NCBI RefSeq assembly: GCF_900452395.1
Contig: NZ_UGNV01000002.1
Location: 27,694-91,693, forward strand
Reading direction: 5' to 3'
Length of the DNA: 64,000 nucleotides
Source: Legionella beliardensis
GTDB lineage: Bacteria; Pseudomonadota; Gammaproteobacteria; Legionellales; Legionellaceae
Shown here one piece after another: positions 9,549-18,822 of the stretch; the first letter of the stretch is position 1, and every line of letters starts with the position of its first letter. Made by a program: the position numbers and the translations under genes. The notes under the pieces were generated by a model that was not told the DNA's origin, ran no database searches, and saw only the letters and a list, made by a program, of their open reading frames with translations.

Positions 9549-11741
9549 TTATGCTAGTTTTCCCCGAAGACGCAACGCATTTATTATCACTGACACCGAA
9601 CTTAACGCCATGGCAGCGCCTGCAAGCATGGGATTTAAGAGTAAGCCCATAACAGGATAAAGCACCCCTGCAGCAATGGGCACACCAAGGACATTATAAA
9701 TAAAAGCAAAGAAAAGATTTTGATGGATATTTTTGACCGTTTGTTTAGACAATTCATAAGCCACCACAAGCTGGCTTAAATCGCCGGTAAGGAGCGTCAT
9801 GCCAGCACTTTCAATCGCCACGTCACTTCCGGTGCCCATAGCCAGTCCAATATCCGCTTTTGCTAGGGCTATCGCATCATTGACCCCATCCCCTGCCATA
9901 GCGACCACCTTCCCTTCTTGTTGCAATTGACTAACAATTCTACTTTTTTCCTCAGGAAGCACTTCCGCAATTACTTTTTTAATACCTACAAGCTTTGCAA
10001 CCGCGTTGGCTGTAATCGTGTTATCGCCTGTTAGCATAATGACTTCAATACCCTTTTCCTTAAGTGATGCAATTGCCTGATTACTCGTGGCCTTGATAGG
10101 GTCTCTAACAATAAATACGCCTACCAATTGATTATCTACTGATAAATATAAAAGGGTTGCACCTTCTTCCTGTGCCTTTAAGGCCTCTGCAGGTACCTCA
10201 TCTAGCTTCACTGATAACCAATGACGATTGCCAATGGCAACTGCCTGTCCATTTATTTGCGCTTTTGCTCCTTTACCGCTTACGGCCATAAAGTCGACTA
10301 CCTCAATAAAAGACAGTTTTCGCGCCACGGCCTCATCGCGAATAGCCTTTGCTAAAGGGTGTTCGCTATGGTGCTCTAAAGAGGCGGCAAGCCTTAACAA
10401 CGTGTCTTCTTGCCAGCCTGAATTTGGGATAATGTCTGTTAAAACAGGATGGCCTTTGGTCAAGGTTCCAGTCTTATCCACCACAAGGGTTGTCATTTTG
10501 CGCAAGCGTTCGAGCGATGCTGCATTTTTAATTAAAATACCACGCCTTGCGCCTTCCCCAATGCCAACCATAATAGACATAGGCGTGGCAAGCCCTAACG
10601 CACAGGGACACGCAATAATCAATACTGAGATTGCCGCCATTAGCGCAAAATTTAAAGCAGGCGGTGGACCTACAAAAAACCACATTAAAAAAGCAAGGAT
10701 TGCAATAAACAGAACCGTGGGTACAAACCAAGCTGCCACCGCATCTGCTAATCGCTGAATCGGCGCTTGGCTGCGCTGAGCCTCACTGACTTGCGTAATA
10801 ATGCGAGCCAGTAACGTGTCTTTACCAATGAGAGCTGCCCTCATGATAAAACTTCCTTCTTGATTTAATGTACCCCCAATGACTTTTTGCCCAGGCTCTT
10901 TGCTAACGGGCATAGGCTCACCGGTTAGCATGGATTCATCCACATGGCTCTGCCCACTCATGACCTCACCGTCCACTGGGATTTTTTCACCAGGGCGGAC
11001 CATTAATTTATCACCGACGTTGACAGCCTCAAGTGAAACTTCTTCTTCCTGCTGATGTTCATTTAATCGGCGCGCTGTGGTGGGTTTAAGATTAAGCAGC
11101 GCTCTAATGGCATCGCCTGTGCGTTCTCGCGCTTTGAGCTCCAACACTTGTCCTAGAAGAACTAAGGTTGTAATCACAGCCGCTGCCTCAAAATAAACAG
11201 GCAGCATACCTCGGGCTTTAAATACGGCGGGAAGCAATTCAGGAAATAAAATGACACCTACACTGTAACCCCAGGCAACCCCCGTACCAATAGCAATTAA
11301 AGTAAACATATTTAAATGGCGCGTTCGAATGGATTGCCAACCGCGCACGAAAAAAGGCCAGCCACAACCCCAAACTACCAAGGTGGTAAGGAGTGCTTGC
11401 GCCCAAAGAGAAATTGAATAAGGTACATAAGCCGTTAGCCAATGCTCACCCATAGCTAATACCACAACAGGAATGCTAGCAAAACAGGCAAGAATAAAAC
11501 GCCAGAACATATTGTGATATTCATGGCTTTTTTGTGCTTCAAGCGTTACGTCTTCAGGCTCAAGTGCCATACCACAAATTGGACATGTTCCTGGTTTTTC
11601 TTGCCGTATTTGCGGATGCATGGGGCACGTATAAAAGGCATTGCCTGACAGTATAGGCTTAAGCACAGGTTTTTTAGCCTGATGTGCACAGCACTTATGT
11701 GCATTGGTATCATGTTGGGCGTTGTTTTCAGAATTAATCAT
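9549..11741 (-). CDS. copA: Copper-exporting P1B-type ATPase
   Basis: A 730-aa ATP-driven Cu(I) exporter in the inner membrane. Instead of a classical CxxC HMA domain, the N-terminus has a Cys/His-rich stretch (HKCCAHQ) and a heavy-metal-binding domain ([20 protein letters not shown], residues 39-58). Core ATPase motifs follow: the actuator TGEP, CPC in TM6 ([10 protein letters not shown]), the phosphorylation site DKTGTLTKG, the SEHPLA nucleotide-binding motif, and [23 protein letters not shown] 11741 is preceded by GAGGTGAG and lies 8 nt after the csoR stop. It resembles SilP/CopA-type ATPases lacking a separate HMA. Confidence 0.9.
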   Translation of the reverse strand: MINSENNAQHDTNAHKCCAHQAKKPVLKPILSGNAFYTCPMHPQIRQEKPGTCPICGMALEPEDVTLEAQKSHEYHNMFWRFILACFASIPVVVLAMGEHWLTAYVPYSISLWAQALLTTLVVWGCGWPFFVRGWQSIRTRHLNMFTLIAIGTGVAWGYSVGVILFPELLPAVFKARGMLPVYFEAAAVITTLVLLGQVLELKARERTGDAIRALLNLKPTTARRLNEHQQEEEVSLEAVNVGDKLMVRPGEKIPVDGEVMSGQSHVDESMLTGEPMPVSKEPGQKVIGGTLNQEGSFIMRAALIGKDTLLARIITQVSEAQRSQAPIQRLADAVAAWFVPTVLFIAILAFLMWFFVGPPPALNFALMAAISVLIIACPCALGLATPMSIMVGIGEGARRGILIKNAASLERLRKMTTLVVDKTGTLTKGHPVLTDIIPNSGWQEDTLLRLAASLEHHSEHPLAKAIRDEAVARKLSFIEVVDFMAVSGKGAKAQINGQAVAIGNRHWLSVKLDEVPAEALKAQEEGATLLYLSVDNQLVGVFIVRDPIKATSNQAIASLKEKGIEVIMLTGDNTITANAVAKLVGIKKVIAEVLPEEKSRIVSQLQQEGKVVAMAGDGVNDAIALAKADIGLAMGTGSDVAIESAGMTLLTGDLSQLVVAYELSKQTVKNIHQNLFFAFIYNVLGVPIAAGVLYPVMGLLLNPMLAGAAMALSSVSVIINALRLRGKLA

Positions 11742-11749
11742 AACTCACC

Positions 11750-12025
11750 TCAATCATATTTTTTAAGAAGCATCATAATCTCATCCATTTTTTCTTGCAT
11801 TTCCTCTTGAGTGCCATGACATGCGGCTTCCTTTAAACAGCTTAAAACATGGTGTTCAAGCACGCTAAGCTCAATGGTTTTTAAAGCATTACGGCTAGCA
11901 CGTAATTGCGCTAAGATATCCACGCAATAGCGATTCTCCTCAATCATGCGCTTAATGCCTTCAAGTTGACCAATGGCGCGATTGATGCGTGATAATTCGT
12001 TATGGTGCTCTGGATGGTTTGACAT
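11750..12025 (-). CDS. csoR: CsoR-family copper-sensing repressor
   Basis: A 91-residue all-helical DUF156 regulator with the Cu(I) CsoR fingerprint: YCVD in helix 2, then HHVLSC (H-x3-C) in helix 2/3. It would bind DNA as a tetramer without copper and let go when Cu(I) binds. I use ATG 12023-12025 (MSNHPEHHNELSR) because GGAGAA precedes it. The upstream frame runs through the promoter and operator and is unlikely to be translated. It heads the copper operon and probably represses itself. Confidence 0.85.
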   Translation of the reverse strand: MSNHPEHHNELSRINRAIGQLEGIKRMIEENRYCVDILAQLRASRNALKTIELSVLEHHVLSCLKEAACHGTQEEMQEKMDEIMMLLKKYD

Positions 12026-12039
12026 GCGATTTCTCCAAT

Positions 12040-12079
12040 ATACCCCTATAGGTATATACCCGGTAGGGTATTTTGTCAA
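12040..12079 (-). promoter_or_regulatory. csoR-copA promoter with embedded CsoR operator
   Basis: Reading the minus strand, TTGACA (12074-12079) and TATACC (12051-12056) are separated by exactly 17 bp. The spacer and -10 carry a GC-centred palindrome, ATACCC-TACCGGGTAT followed by ACCTATAGGGGTAT, so the ATACCC/GGGTAT arms (12040-12071) resemble CsoR-type operators. A repressor here would block RNA polymerase directly. Confidence 0.7.
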
Positions 12080-12330
12080 ATTTCTGCGCTTCTGTTGACC
12101 TTGTCAAAGTAAGCTTATTTTAGTTTAATAAGTCAGATGCTTTATTAAGGTTAGAAATTAAAATATTTATAATAAATATTATATTTAATTAATTTGTTAA
12201 ATTATTGATTTAGCTTCAGGTATTCTATTTTTAACTAAAGGAGCTTTAACAGCTGTTTTTATACTTTTTGCAAAAGTGCGTCTTATTTAGTACAGCGCAG
12301 CATTATTCAACTCTATAGCCAATTGATTTG

Positions 12331-12954
12331 ATGACAAACGGTACATTAGTAAAAAATTTAAATAGCTTAATGCTCCAACATAATCTTAATGCGATGGGTT
12401 TATCGAGGTTAGCCAATATTCCTCAACCTACATTACATCATCTGTTATCAGGTAAAACTAAAAAACCTAGAGCCTTACTGATAAAGAAATTAGCGCAATT
12501 TTTTAATATTTCCATTCTTGCTTTATTAGAATCCGACATAGCCAATCAACCCTTAATACAAATAATAAACCTACCCATTCTTAGCTGGAATCAAGAAACC
12601 TTAAGTTTTCATGAGCAGCCAGTGAGAGAGGAGGGTGTCTATGGTGCTTATCCCAACGAGAGTTTTGCATTTCATATTTATAAAAAATTTTGTCATAGCC
12701 CGTGGCCTAATCAAAGCTTAGCTATTCTTGCAAAAAACGCTTCTTTTAACGATGCAACTTATGGCTTAGTTTATTTCAAAAAGTACGGGCTTATCCTTAA
12801 TAAAATCCATAAGGAAAAAGATAATTTTTTTATTAAATACCAAGGAACCGGGCAAGACTCTTTACTGTTAAAAATTAATTTAGAAGAGGCTCAATGGTTT
12901 GGAAAGCTCCTCGAATTGCGATTAATAGGCCAGGCACTGACTGATTATTTATAA
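12331..12954 (+). CDS. XRE/Cro-like HTH regulator with C-terminal domain
   Basis: A 207-residue protein. Residues 5-60 form a Cro/CI-type HTH (LSRLANIPQPTLHHLLSGKT, then LLIKKLAQFFNISI). The C-terminal 120 residues are reminiscent of a LexA/CI-like (S24) dimerisation domain but show no clear Ser-Lys catalytic pair. ATG 12331 is preferred to an in-frame TTG one codon upstream, and the ribosome site is weak. It diverges from csoR across about 300 bp of very AT-rich DNA (12080-12330) in which I see no gene. It may regulate the island, but targets are unknown. Confidence 0.65.
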   Translation: MTNGTLVKNLNSLMLQHNLNAMGLSRLANIPQPTLHHLLSGKTKKPRALLIKKLAQFFNISILALLESDIANQPLIQIINLPILSWNQETLSFHEQPVREEGVYGAYPNESFAFHIYKKFCHSPWPNQSLAILAKNASFNDATYGLVYFKKYGLILNKIHKEKDNFFIKYQGTGQDSLLLKINLEEAQWFGKLLELRLIGQALTDYL

Positions 12955-12998
12955 GCGCATCTCAATTTAATATTATCGTTAAAAAGGAATTGTGTTTG

Positions 12999-13052
12999 TT
13001 ACCCACATGCCCCGACTCAAGCTTCACTTAGCTCGCAGGTTGTTACGCTCCG
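12999..13052 (+). repeat. Dispersed repeat, copy A (degenerate)
   Basis: About 54 bp closely matching 35172-35226: CCCACAT, then TAGCTTCACTTAG-like sequence and the exact run GGTTGTTACGCTCCG. The flanking inverted arms seen in the 35-kb copy are eroded here. It fills the gap between the HTH gene and endonuclease I. Confidence 0.55.
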
Positions 13053-13068
13053 CAAGAGTTTTCAAAAT

Positions 13069-13812
13069 TTATTTTGATAAAGAACAAGTTGTTTTTAAAT
13101 CATGGGTAGTAATGTAAGGATTAGGATAGCCTTCCATTTTAGCAACGGCTGCAGCCCACCATTTTTCATTTGCCTCGGGCGGAAATTGTTTATCCCAAGC
13201 CATAAATAGGTTTCGTTGGGCTTCACTTAATGCAATACCATATTTTTCGGACATAAAAAGATTGGCTCGCGCCACAATACCCTTGGCATAATCTGCCGGC
13301 TCTACACGCCTAAAAGCTTTATCAATCGTTATAGGGCAACCATAAAAGAGGGTATGGTTTTCTATCATACTATAGCGATAATTAGAGCGGGCTTGATTAA
13401 CCAGGCCTACAGCAGGCCACAAATTATAAAGCTCCGCTTCTGCTTGCCTAAATTGTTTATCAGACTTTTCACAACACTTCCTCCCTTTGTACCGTTTCCC
13501 ATTTTTCTTAATACACAGGGGCTCTCGCCAGCAGGCAAAGTGATTGCCAAAATTTTCAGCTGGCATCATATGTTCAGCCTCGACACGGAGCGCTCGTTTA
13601 AAACTTGCCGCAGATTGCATATTACAACTTGCTAAATCAACACGTAAGCGAGCATCAAATTGACAACGGCAATATAATGTTTCGCGTTGAAGAGCAAATA
13701 GTACCCGTATCTGTTTTTTGGCTTGTGTAAAGGTTTTAGGCGGTTCGCTAAAGACAGAAAAAGAAAGAAACAAAATGGAAGTAAAATTTAAGGTGCGAAA
13801 GAGTATAGACAT
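13069..13812 (-). CDS. Secreted endonuclease I (EndA/NucM family)
   Basis: A 247-aa protein with a signal peptide (FTSILFLSFSVFSEPPK). It contains the endonuclease I core: the beta-beta-alpha-metal motif variant RVEAEHMMPAENFG (His about 83) and, later, the conserved NLWPAVGLVNQARSNYRYS with its metal-liganding Asn. Several cysteines suggest periplasmic disulfides. Family members cut DNA nonspecifically in the periplasm or outside the cell, for nutrient use, DNA uptake control or barrier functions. It stands alone. Confidence 0.85.
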   Translation of the reverse strand: MSILFRTLNFTSILFLSFSVFSEPPKTFTQAKKQIRVLFALQRETLYCRCQFDARLRVDLASCNMQSAASFKRALRVEAEHMMPAENFGNHFACWREPLCIKKNGKRYKGRKCCEKSDKQFRQAEAELYNLWPAVGLVNQARSNYRYSMIENHTLFYGCPITIDKAFRRVEPADYAKGIVARANLFMSEKYGIALSEAQRNLFMAWDKQFPPEANEKWWAAAVAKMEGYPNPYITTHDLKTTCSLSK

Positions 13813-14068
13813 TTAAATAAACCGTTTAATAATTTGACTAATGATACTTATATTCAAATTTCGTTCAATTTCAATTTAAACTAACACTAGCAACTTATAA
13901 CGTCTAACTATTTTATAAGATAGTTCCTACTTAAACTTCAAAACTAGATATTACTCATATATGTAACAATATAAGTAATATCATGATAAATTAAATCAAT
14001 CTGATATTTAAAATACAAGGCAAGCGCTTTAATGGTTCTAAATATTAAGGCGAAGGATTGCCATTAAA

Positions 14069-14274
14069 TTAGATAACCTCAACGTCTTCAGCTTGCGGTC
14101 CTTTCTGACCTTGCGAAGGTTTAAATAAAACTTCGGCACCTTCTGAAAGCGTTTTAAAACCACTGTTTAGAATAGCGCTAAAGTGGGCAAAGTAATCTTT
14201 GCCATTGCTTCAATAAAACCAAAACCTTTTTCTTCCTTAAACCACTTTACGGTCCCTCGAGCCTTATCTGACAT
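14069..14274 (-). pseudogene. Cold-shock protein (CspA family), frameshifted
   Basis: From ATG 14272-14274 the frame reads MSDKARGTVKWFKEEKGFGF (RNP1 intact). After IEA it shifts and stops early. Restoring one base near 14201-14210 gives [20 protein letters not shown] and an ending PQAEDVEVI with TAA at 14069, a normal 68-aa cold-shock domain. The 206-bp length is one base short of 69 codons, consistent with a single deletion. Cold-shock proteins bind single-stranded RNA and act as chaperones. The disruption may be real or a sequencing error. The flanking gap at 13813-14068 holds nothing recognisable. Confidence 0.8.
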
Positions 14275-14363
14275 GAATTAAATACCTTAAGTTAAATGTT
14301 TATATTAACAACTTTAAAAGTTAATTTTAAAGTAAAGTTAATTTTTTAAACAAAGATAGGGCC

Positions 14364-14819
14364 TTAAATTATTGAACAGTAGTTTAATTTTTCTAATGCT
14401 TCATTGTTTGGATAGAATAGTAGAAATTTTTCCTCGTTATATTTCCCACACTCTAATAACATATCAACATCTTTGTCTCTAGGTACTTGAAAATATTTTT
14501 CAGCAAAATTAAAGAAGCCTTCGATGCTATCTATTTTTTCATCTAAACTAATTTCGTTTAATGTTCCTTTAATTATATATAGAACCCTTATACCATTATA
14601 TTCATAGGCATCTTCGCCCATTTCAATATAATCTTTTTTCGTTTCGTTATAACATTTTTCAATAAGGCTACAAAATTCCTTGTGAACATTTATTATCTCT
14701 TCTTTTAAAGAATCATAACTTTTATGTTCAATAGAGTGAGGTGCACCACTTCCCATTCGGCTACAAGTACCAATTTCAAATTCTAATCGAGTTATAATTT
14801 TCACTTTTGAAAAAAACAT
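14364..14819 (-). CDS. Hypothetical protein, 151 aa
   Basis: An acidic, Lys/Glu-rich protein starting MFFSKVKIITRLEFEIGTCS with no signal peptide or membrane segment. A central helix carries CSLIEKCYNETKKDYIEMG, and the C-terminal half has a DKDVDMLLECGKYNEEKF segment. I recognise no domain. It is AT-rich and lies in an accessory stretch without an operon partner, so the effector-like neighbours are the only hint of a role. Confidence 0.5.
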   Translation of the reverse strand: MFFSKVKIITRLEFEIGTCSRMGSGAPHSIEHKSYDSLKEEIINVHKEFCSLIEKCYNETKKDYIEMGEDAYEYNGIRVLYIIKGTLNEISLDEKIDSIEGFFNFAEKYFQVPRDKDVDMLLECGKYNEEKFLLFYPNNEALEKLNYCSII

Positions 14820-15188
14820 TTAAGTATTATCGCTTAATTAAAAATTAAATAATATTTGAATTAATGTATTATTTCTATGTAAAAAATATGACATATAATA
14901 TTTATAAAAGGATGAGTTTTCGAACTCATTCTTGAAAAAGCATTATCTAAAACAAATTAAATTAAAATTTTATGACGCTTATATTGGCACTAATAAATTT
15001 TTTAGTGTTAAGCATGCCGTCTATGATTTACATTCCAAGAGTTTGATAATTAACCGAATAGATTTGTCTGAGAGTAGGTGTAAATAAATTGGCTTAAAGA
15101 AAATCATTAATTAAGATGAACATAGCTGAAATAGAAGTTTTAGCTAAATACGCCTTACTAAGCTCTTTAGTATAATTTCAAATAAAAG

Positions 15189-15226
15189 AATGAACCTCCC
15201 CGTGGCTTGCCACGGGGAGGTTCATT
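15189..15226. repeat. 38-bp perfect palindrome (18-bp stem, 2-nt loop)
   Basis: The arms AATGAACCTCCCCGTGGC and its exact complement flank TT. The stem is GC-rich in an otherwise AT-rich gap (14820-15332) with no credible gene. It lies 107 bp beyond the stop of the minus-strand gene at 15333 and could be a strong terminator, a REP-like element or an IS200/IS605-type end. A weaker hairpin (ATGAGTT-TTCG-AACTCAT) lies near 14913-14932. Confidence 0.75.
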
Positions 15227-15332
15227 ATCCAAAAAAATCTTAAGGCGGTATTTTAAAGACAAGTTTGACTAGAAATTTGTCAGACTCATTCAATAACCTG
15301 CTATCAATTTATAGTAATGACATTTCTTATAC

Positions 15333-16358
15333 TTAATGATGTTTAAAACTTTCTTTTAATTTATCTTCTGCCTCTTGAATTAAAGTTTCAGGCGCTCTAA
15401 TAGCTTTACCCTGAATAAATAACACGCCTCTTAAAGCGGAGTAGGTAATCTTATTTAGGTTGTTAATTTCAGATTTCATCTCTTCTAAAACAATTAATTT
15501 TGCAGCTACACAGGGATCTTCAGCTTGCTTTAGGAGTTGTAGAGTATCTTTATCACATGGATTTTTCTTATTAGATAATAAAATGAGTGCACCTCTGATA
15601 AATTTAGGATCAATACAGGTTTTTGCTTCTTCTAAGATGGTAATCCTATGTTCGTTATTCTTATATTGAAAAAGCTCTATGAGAGCACTAGCCATATCTA
15701 TTGGCTCTTTACTCTTTTCAATAAGTGACAAAATTTTTTGATCAATTAAGATATTATTATTTATACACTTTCTAAGTGCTTTCTGAATAGGTATTGGTTG
15801 TTCCTGAATTTTCTTGTTGTTGTCTGGCGTATTTAAATTACATTTTTCTAGATAGCTTAGCGCTCTCGCAATCGAAGTTTTTGATTTTATCGTTTTATAA
15901 GGGTCTTCTTGTAAGAGCAATTCTGGTAATGTTTGCTCTTTGAGATTAACGTCAATGTCTTTTTTAGACATTTTTCTAAAATGCGTAATTGCTCTTGCGG
16001 CACTGACAGGATTGACATGATGAAAGACTTTATCAAAATATAAATCTACGAGATTATTATCATTTAATCTTTTAAATGCCTGCAATTTTTCTAAACTAAA
16101 CTGTTCTTTTAATCCTTTGAAAAGCGCATCATGGCGAGGTTTATTAATAGACTTTACCTTAATAAGAATTTCGGCAAGTGATATTGTTTCCTGCCGTAAT
16201 AATTCTCGGTCTTCTAAAGGTAAAGTAGTAAGAAATTGTCGAAGCTCACTAACGCCATCTCGTTCGCCCCACAGAGATGACCCATAATAACTGACCGGGC
16301 CCGTCTCATTATCATATTTTTGAAGCGCTGCTCTGATTACACTAATAGTAATTGCCAT
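15333..16358 (-). CDS. Effector-like helical-repeat protein, 341 aa
   Basis: An all-helical cytosolic-type protein with no signal peptide. I chose ATG 16356-16358 (MAITISVIRAALQKYDNETG) because AAAGGA sits 8 nt upstream, and an in-frame start at 16412 lacks a ribosome site. It contains irregular helical repeats, with recurring motifs such as NPVSAARAITHFRKM, KTSIARALSYLEKC and PIDMASALIELFQYK at 50-100-residue intervals. The last 20 residues (IQEAEDKLKESFKHH) are Glu-rich with hydrophobics, like the E-block translocation signal of Legionella Dot/Icm substrates. An effector role is inference; no family is recognised. Confidence 0.55.
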   Translation of the reverse strand: MAITISVIRAALQKYDNETGPVSYYGSSLWGERDGVSELRQFLTTLPLEDRELLRQETISLAEILIKVKSINKPRHDALFKGLKEQFSLEKLQAFKRLNDNNLVDLYFDKVFHHVNPVSAARAITHFRKMSKKDIDVNLKEQTLPELLLQEDPYKTIKSKTSIARALSYLEKCNLNTPDNNKKIQEQPIPIQKALRKCINNNILIDQKILSLIEKSKEPIDMASALIELFQYKNNEHRITILEEAKTCIDPKFIRGALILLSNKKNPCDKDTLQLLKQAEDPCVAAKLIVLEEMKSEINNLNKITYSALRGVLFIQGKAIRAPETLIQEAEDKLKESFKHH

Positions 16359-16709
16359 GATTAAATCCTTTTTCAAAACTGTTATTGTAGAGATAGAAAA
16401 AAGAAAAAGCACTTTTTATAAAATAAGATAGTAATGTAGCTGTTTCCCAGGTAAATAAATTTGGTTAGTACGTTAATTAGACTTACAACTTCTTTCTAGA
16501 ACTCATTTAAACTCCGATAACAATAAACGAAAATCTCAAATCATTCTTTGGTACGGCAAAGTAACAAACAACAAGAGGGGAGATAAAATCTATCTTACGA
16601 CCTATTTATATTTTAAACTTCTTCATTTTATTCTGAATTAGAAAAATGTTTATACGATATACTAACTCGATAGAGTAAGTTAATAACATTAAAAGATTAG
16701 TAGGAAAGT

Positions 16710-18155
16710 ATGCTAGAACAGAATATTCTTGATGAAATTACACGGGCTAAAATTTATTCCTTAGGAAATCATTCATTATCAGAAGCTCAAGGATTTCTAA
16801 CAAAATTTCGCGCAAGTGATATGTATGAAAAATTAACTTCGGTAGACATATCTGAGCTTGATGACGAAGATATTATTTGTCTAACGCTTACTCGTAAAGC
16901 AGAAGACACTAAAAAAATCGATATAAACATTTTAAAAAGTGCCATCTTAAATGTTTATCTAAAAATTAATAATGATTTAGAAAAGGAAGGAACAAACTTA
17001 AAACCTTTATTAGAAGGCGATTTTGATTTATTTTGTAACTACATTGGTCATGATTTAACTAAAAATACTATTTTAACTGGTATAGAAGCAGCTATTGCTA
17101 TTTTAAAAGCCATAAATTATTCACAAAATATTTTTTTTACAGAACATAAATCGTTTAGTATTTTTAGACATCAGTACAATGAAAATTTTAAGGGCTATCT
17201 TAATTTATCAGGACTAGACTTGAGAAATTCCGATTTTGGATCAGCTAATCTTAATGATGTCGATTTAACTGATACTAATTTAACCCACTCCAATTTAGAA
17301 GGTGCGAATTTAGATCGCGCCCTTTTATTAAGAACGGATTTATCACATGCCAAATTAAATAGCGCTTCTATGCGAGGGACAGAGTTTGGACTCGCTATAC
17401 TTGAAAATATACAAATTTCCCCTTTTTACATTAATTTTCTTACTGAAGAATTTGATAAGGCGTCCTTAGAAGATCAACTTAATCATCTTTATCAACAAAA
17501 TTTAGATGAAAATAAGCATGTATCAATTTTTAAATCCATTACTGAAAATATAAATTTTTCTTTAAGGAAAATGAAAATAAGTTTTGATGAAAAATTCAAA
17601 TTAATTGATATGGCAATTAATCATGTTTTGTTTGGTGATCAGAGAGTAAATACTGTAACTAATTGGTTTAATTATAGTATACGCTTCTTTTCCTTTGGGA
17701 AAAACAAAGATGTGCCTACCATTTCTCTTTCCAATGCTCAAAAGGATTTAATTTTCATTAGAAATATGCTGGAATTTGAATCAACAAGAGATCCCAAAAA
17801 AGATCAAGAAGAGTTTATGAAATTTTTTAGATCAAATTTGAAAGAAGAATTTATTTTTCCTGAGCAAAATAAAAGAAAGCAACCAATAAGTCCAATAGAG
17901 GTATTTATTGATAAATATGGAAGTTGTTATGAAGTATTAGGCATTGATCAAAACTCAAATAAGAGTGATATTGAAAAGCAATACAAAAAATTAAGCCTTA
18001 AGTATCATCCTGACAGAAATAAATCTCTCGAAGCACCAGAAGAATTTCAAAAAATTAATAATGCTAAGGAAATTTTGGTTGATGAATCTAAGCGTAGAAT
18101 TCATGATCAGTTATTAGGTATTACCCACACAGCAAATTTTAATTTTAGGTATTAA
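16710..18155 (+). CDS. Pentapeptide-repeat protein with C-terminal J domain
   Basis: A 481-aa soluble protein with ATG 16710 preceded by AGGAAAG. Residues 1-165 are helical and unrecognised. Residues about 168-232 are pentapeptide repeats in the A(D/N)LXX pattern (LDLRNSDFGSANLNDVDLTD and following), predicted to form a right-handed quadrilateral beta-helix. Residues about 240-405 are helical. Residues about 412-470 form a J domain (CYEVLGIDQNSNKSDIEKQY, the essential HPD in KYHPDRN, then FQKINNAKEILVDESKRRI). A C-terminal J domain would recruit an Hsp70/DnaK partner. The fusion is unusual and effector-like in a Legionella setting; the target is unknown. Confidence 0.75.
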   Translation: MLEQNILDEITRAKIYSLGNHSLSEAQGFLTKFRASDMYEKLTSVDISELDDEDIICLTLTRKAEDTKKIDINILKSAILNVYLKINNDLEKEGTNLKPLLEGDFDLFCNYIGHDLTKNTILTGIEAAIAILKAINYSQNIFFTEHKSFSIFRHQYNENFKGYLNLSGLDLRNSDFGSANLNDVDLTDTNLTHSNLEGANLDRALLLRTDLSHAKLNSASMRGTEFGLAILENIQISPFYINFLTEEFDKASLEDQLNHLYQQNLDENKHVSIFKSITENINFSLRKMKISFDEKFKLIDMAINHVLFGDQRVNTVTNWFNYSIRFFSFGKNKDVPTISLSNAQKDLIFIRNMLEFESTRDPKKDQEEFMKFFRSNLKEEFIFPEQNKRKQPISPIEVFIDKYGSCYEVLGIDQNSNKSDIEKQYKKLSLKYHPDRNKSLEAPEEFQKINNAKEILVDESKRRIHDQLLGITHTANFNFRY

Positions 18156-18522
18156 ATTGCAATCTATTCGTATAGTAATCCTTATATGATGAGATAATCA
18201 CCTCATCATATAATTAGTAATAGCCAAAAATAAAACCATGAGGAGCTAATTGATTATTAAAAATTCATGGATAGGTTTGCCATGGTGCTAGACCTATTAT
18301 TAGGTTAATTTAAATTTTAAATCTAATCATTAGCCTTAGATAGGCTTACCTTAAAATTAAACATTTTCATACACCGCAACGCCATAAAAGGATGGGTTTC
18401 CGGACGCATCAACTAGTCTACCTAAAATAGCAAATTTCAACTTAAATTCAGTCCATAAACTCTGTATATTAATCAAAGTTTATTTTAAATTAATTTTTTA
18501 GACTTACTGAACAAAAAAATTA

Positions 18523-18661
18523 AAAAAGGCAGGCCAGAAAAAATTTATAATGGACAATAGAATTGGCAGACACACTGTATACTACTAAAACACATTTAAT
18601 TCATGCTATTTGCAAAATGGTTGGCGCAGGAAGGACTACACTAAATATATCAACCAGTTAA
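18523..18661 (+). pseudogene. Remnant of a serine resolvase/invertase C-terminus
   Basis: Two frames together give GRPEKI and then ELADTLYTTKTHLIHAICKM, VGAGRTTLNIST and a stop. This matches the C-terminal HTH of Tn3-type resolvases (GRP linker, then an HTH ending GVGRSTLY). There is no N-terminal catalytic domain, and at least one frameshift is present. The surrounding gap 18156-18822 is AT-rich with no other gene seen, so this is probably a scar of an old mobile element. Confidence 0.45.
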
Positions 18662-18822
18662 TTCCGTATATTGGTACAGGATATGAAACGGCCTACTGTT
18701 AAAAGATACGATTTACCTGTTTTGATAGGGGAGTGAAACTAAAATTCAGACGGCAAGAGCACAAAATTTATTATTGTAATAAAGTTACAAAGTAAGGCTA
18801 GCTCAATAAGGAAATACAACGA

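Noticed and set aside
14960..15090. Open stretch reading KFYDAYIGTNKFFSVKHAVY and onward as a gene
   Set aside because: It has no start codon or ribosome site in frame and no recognisable family, so it is more likely chance in AT-rich DNA.
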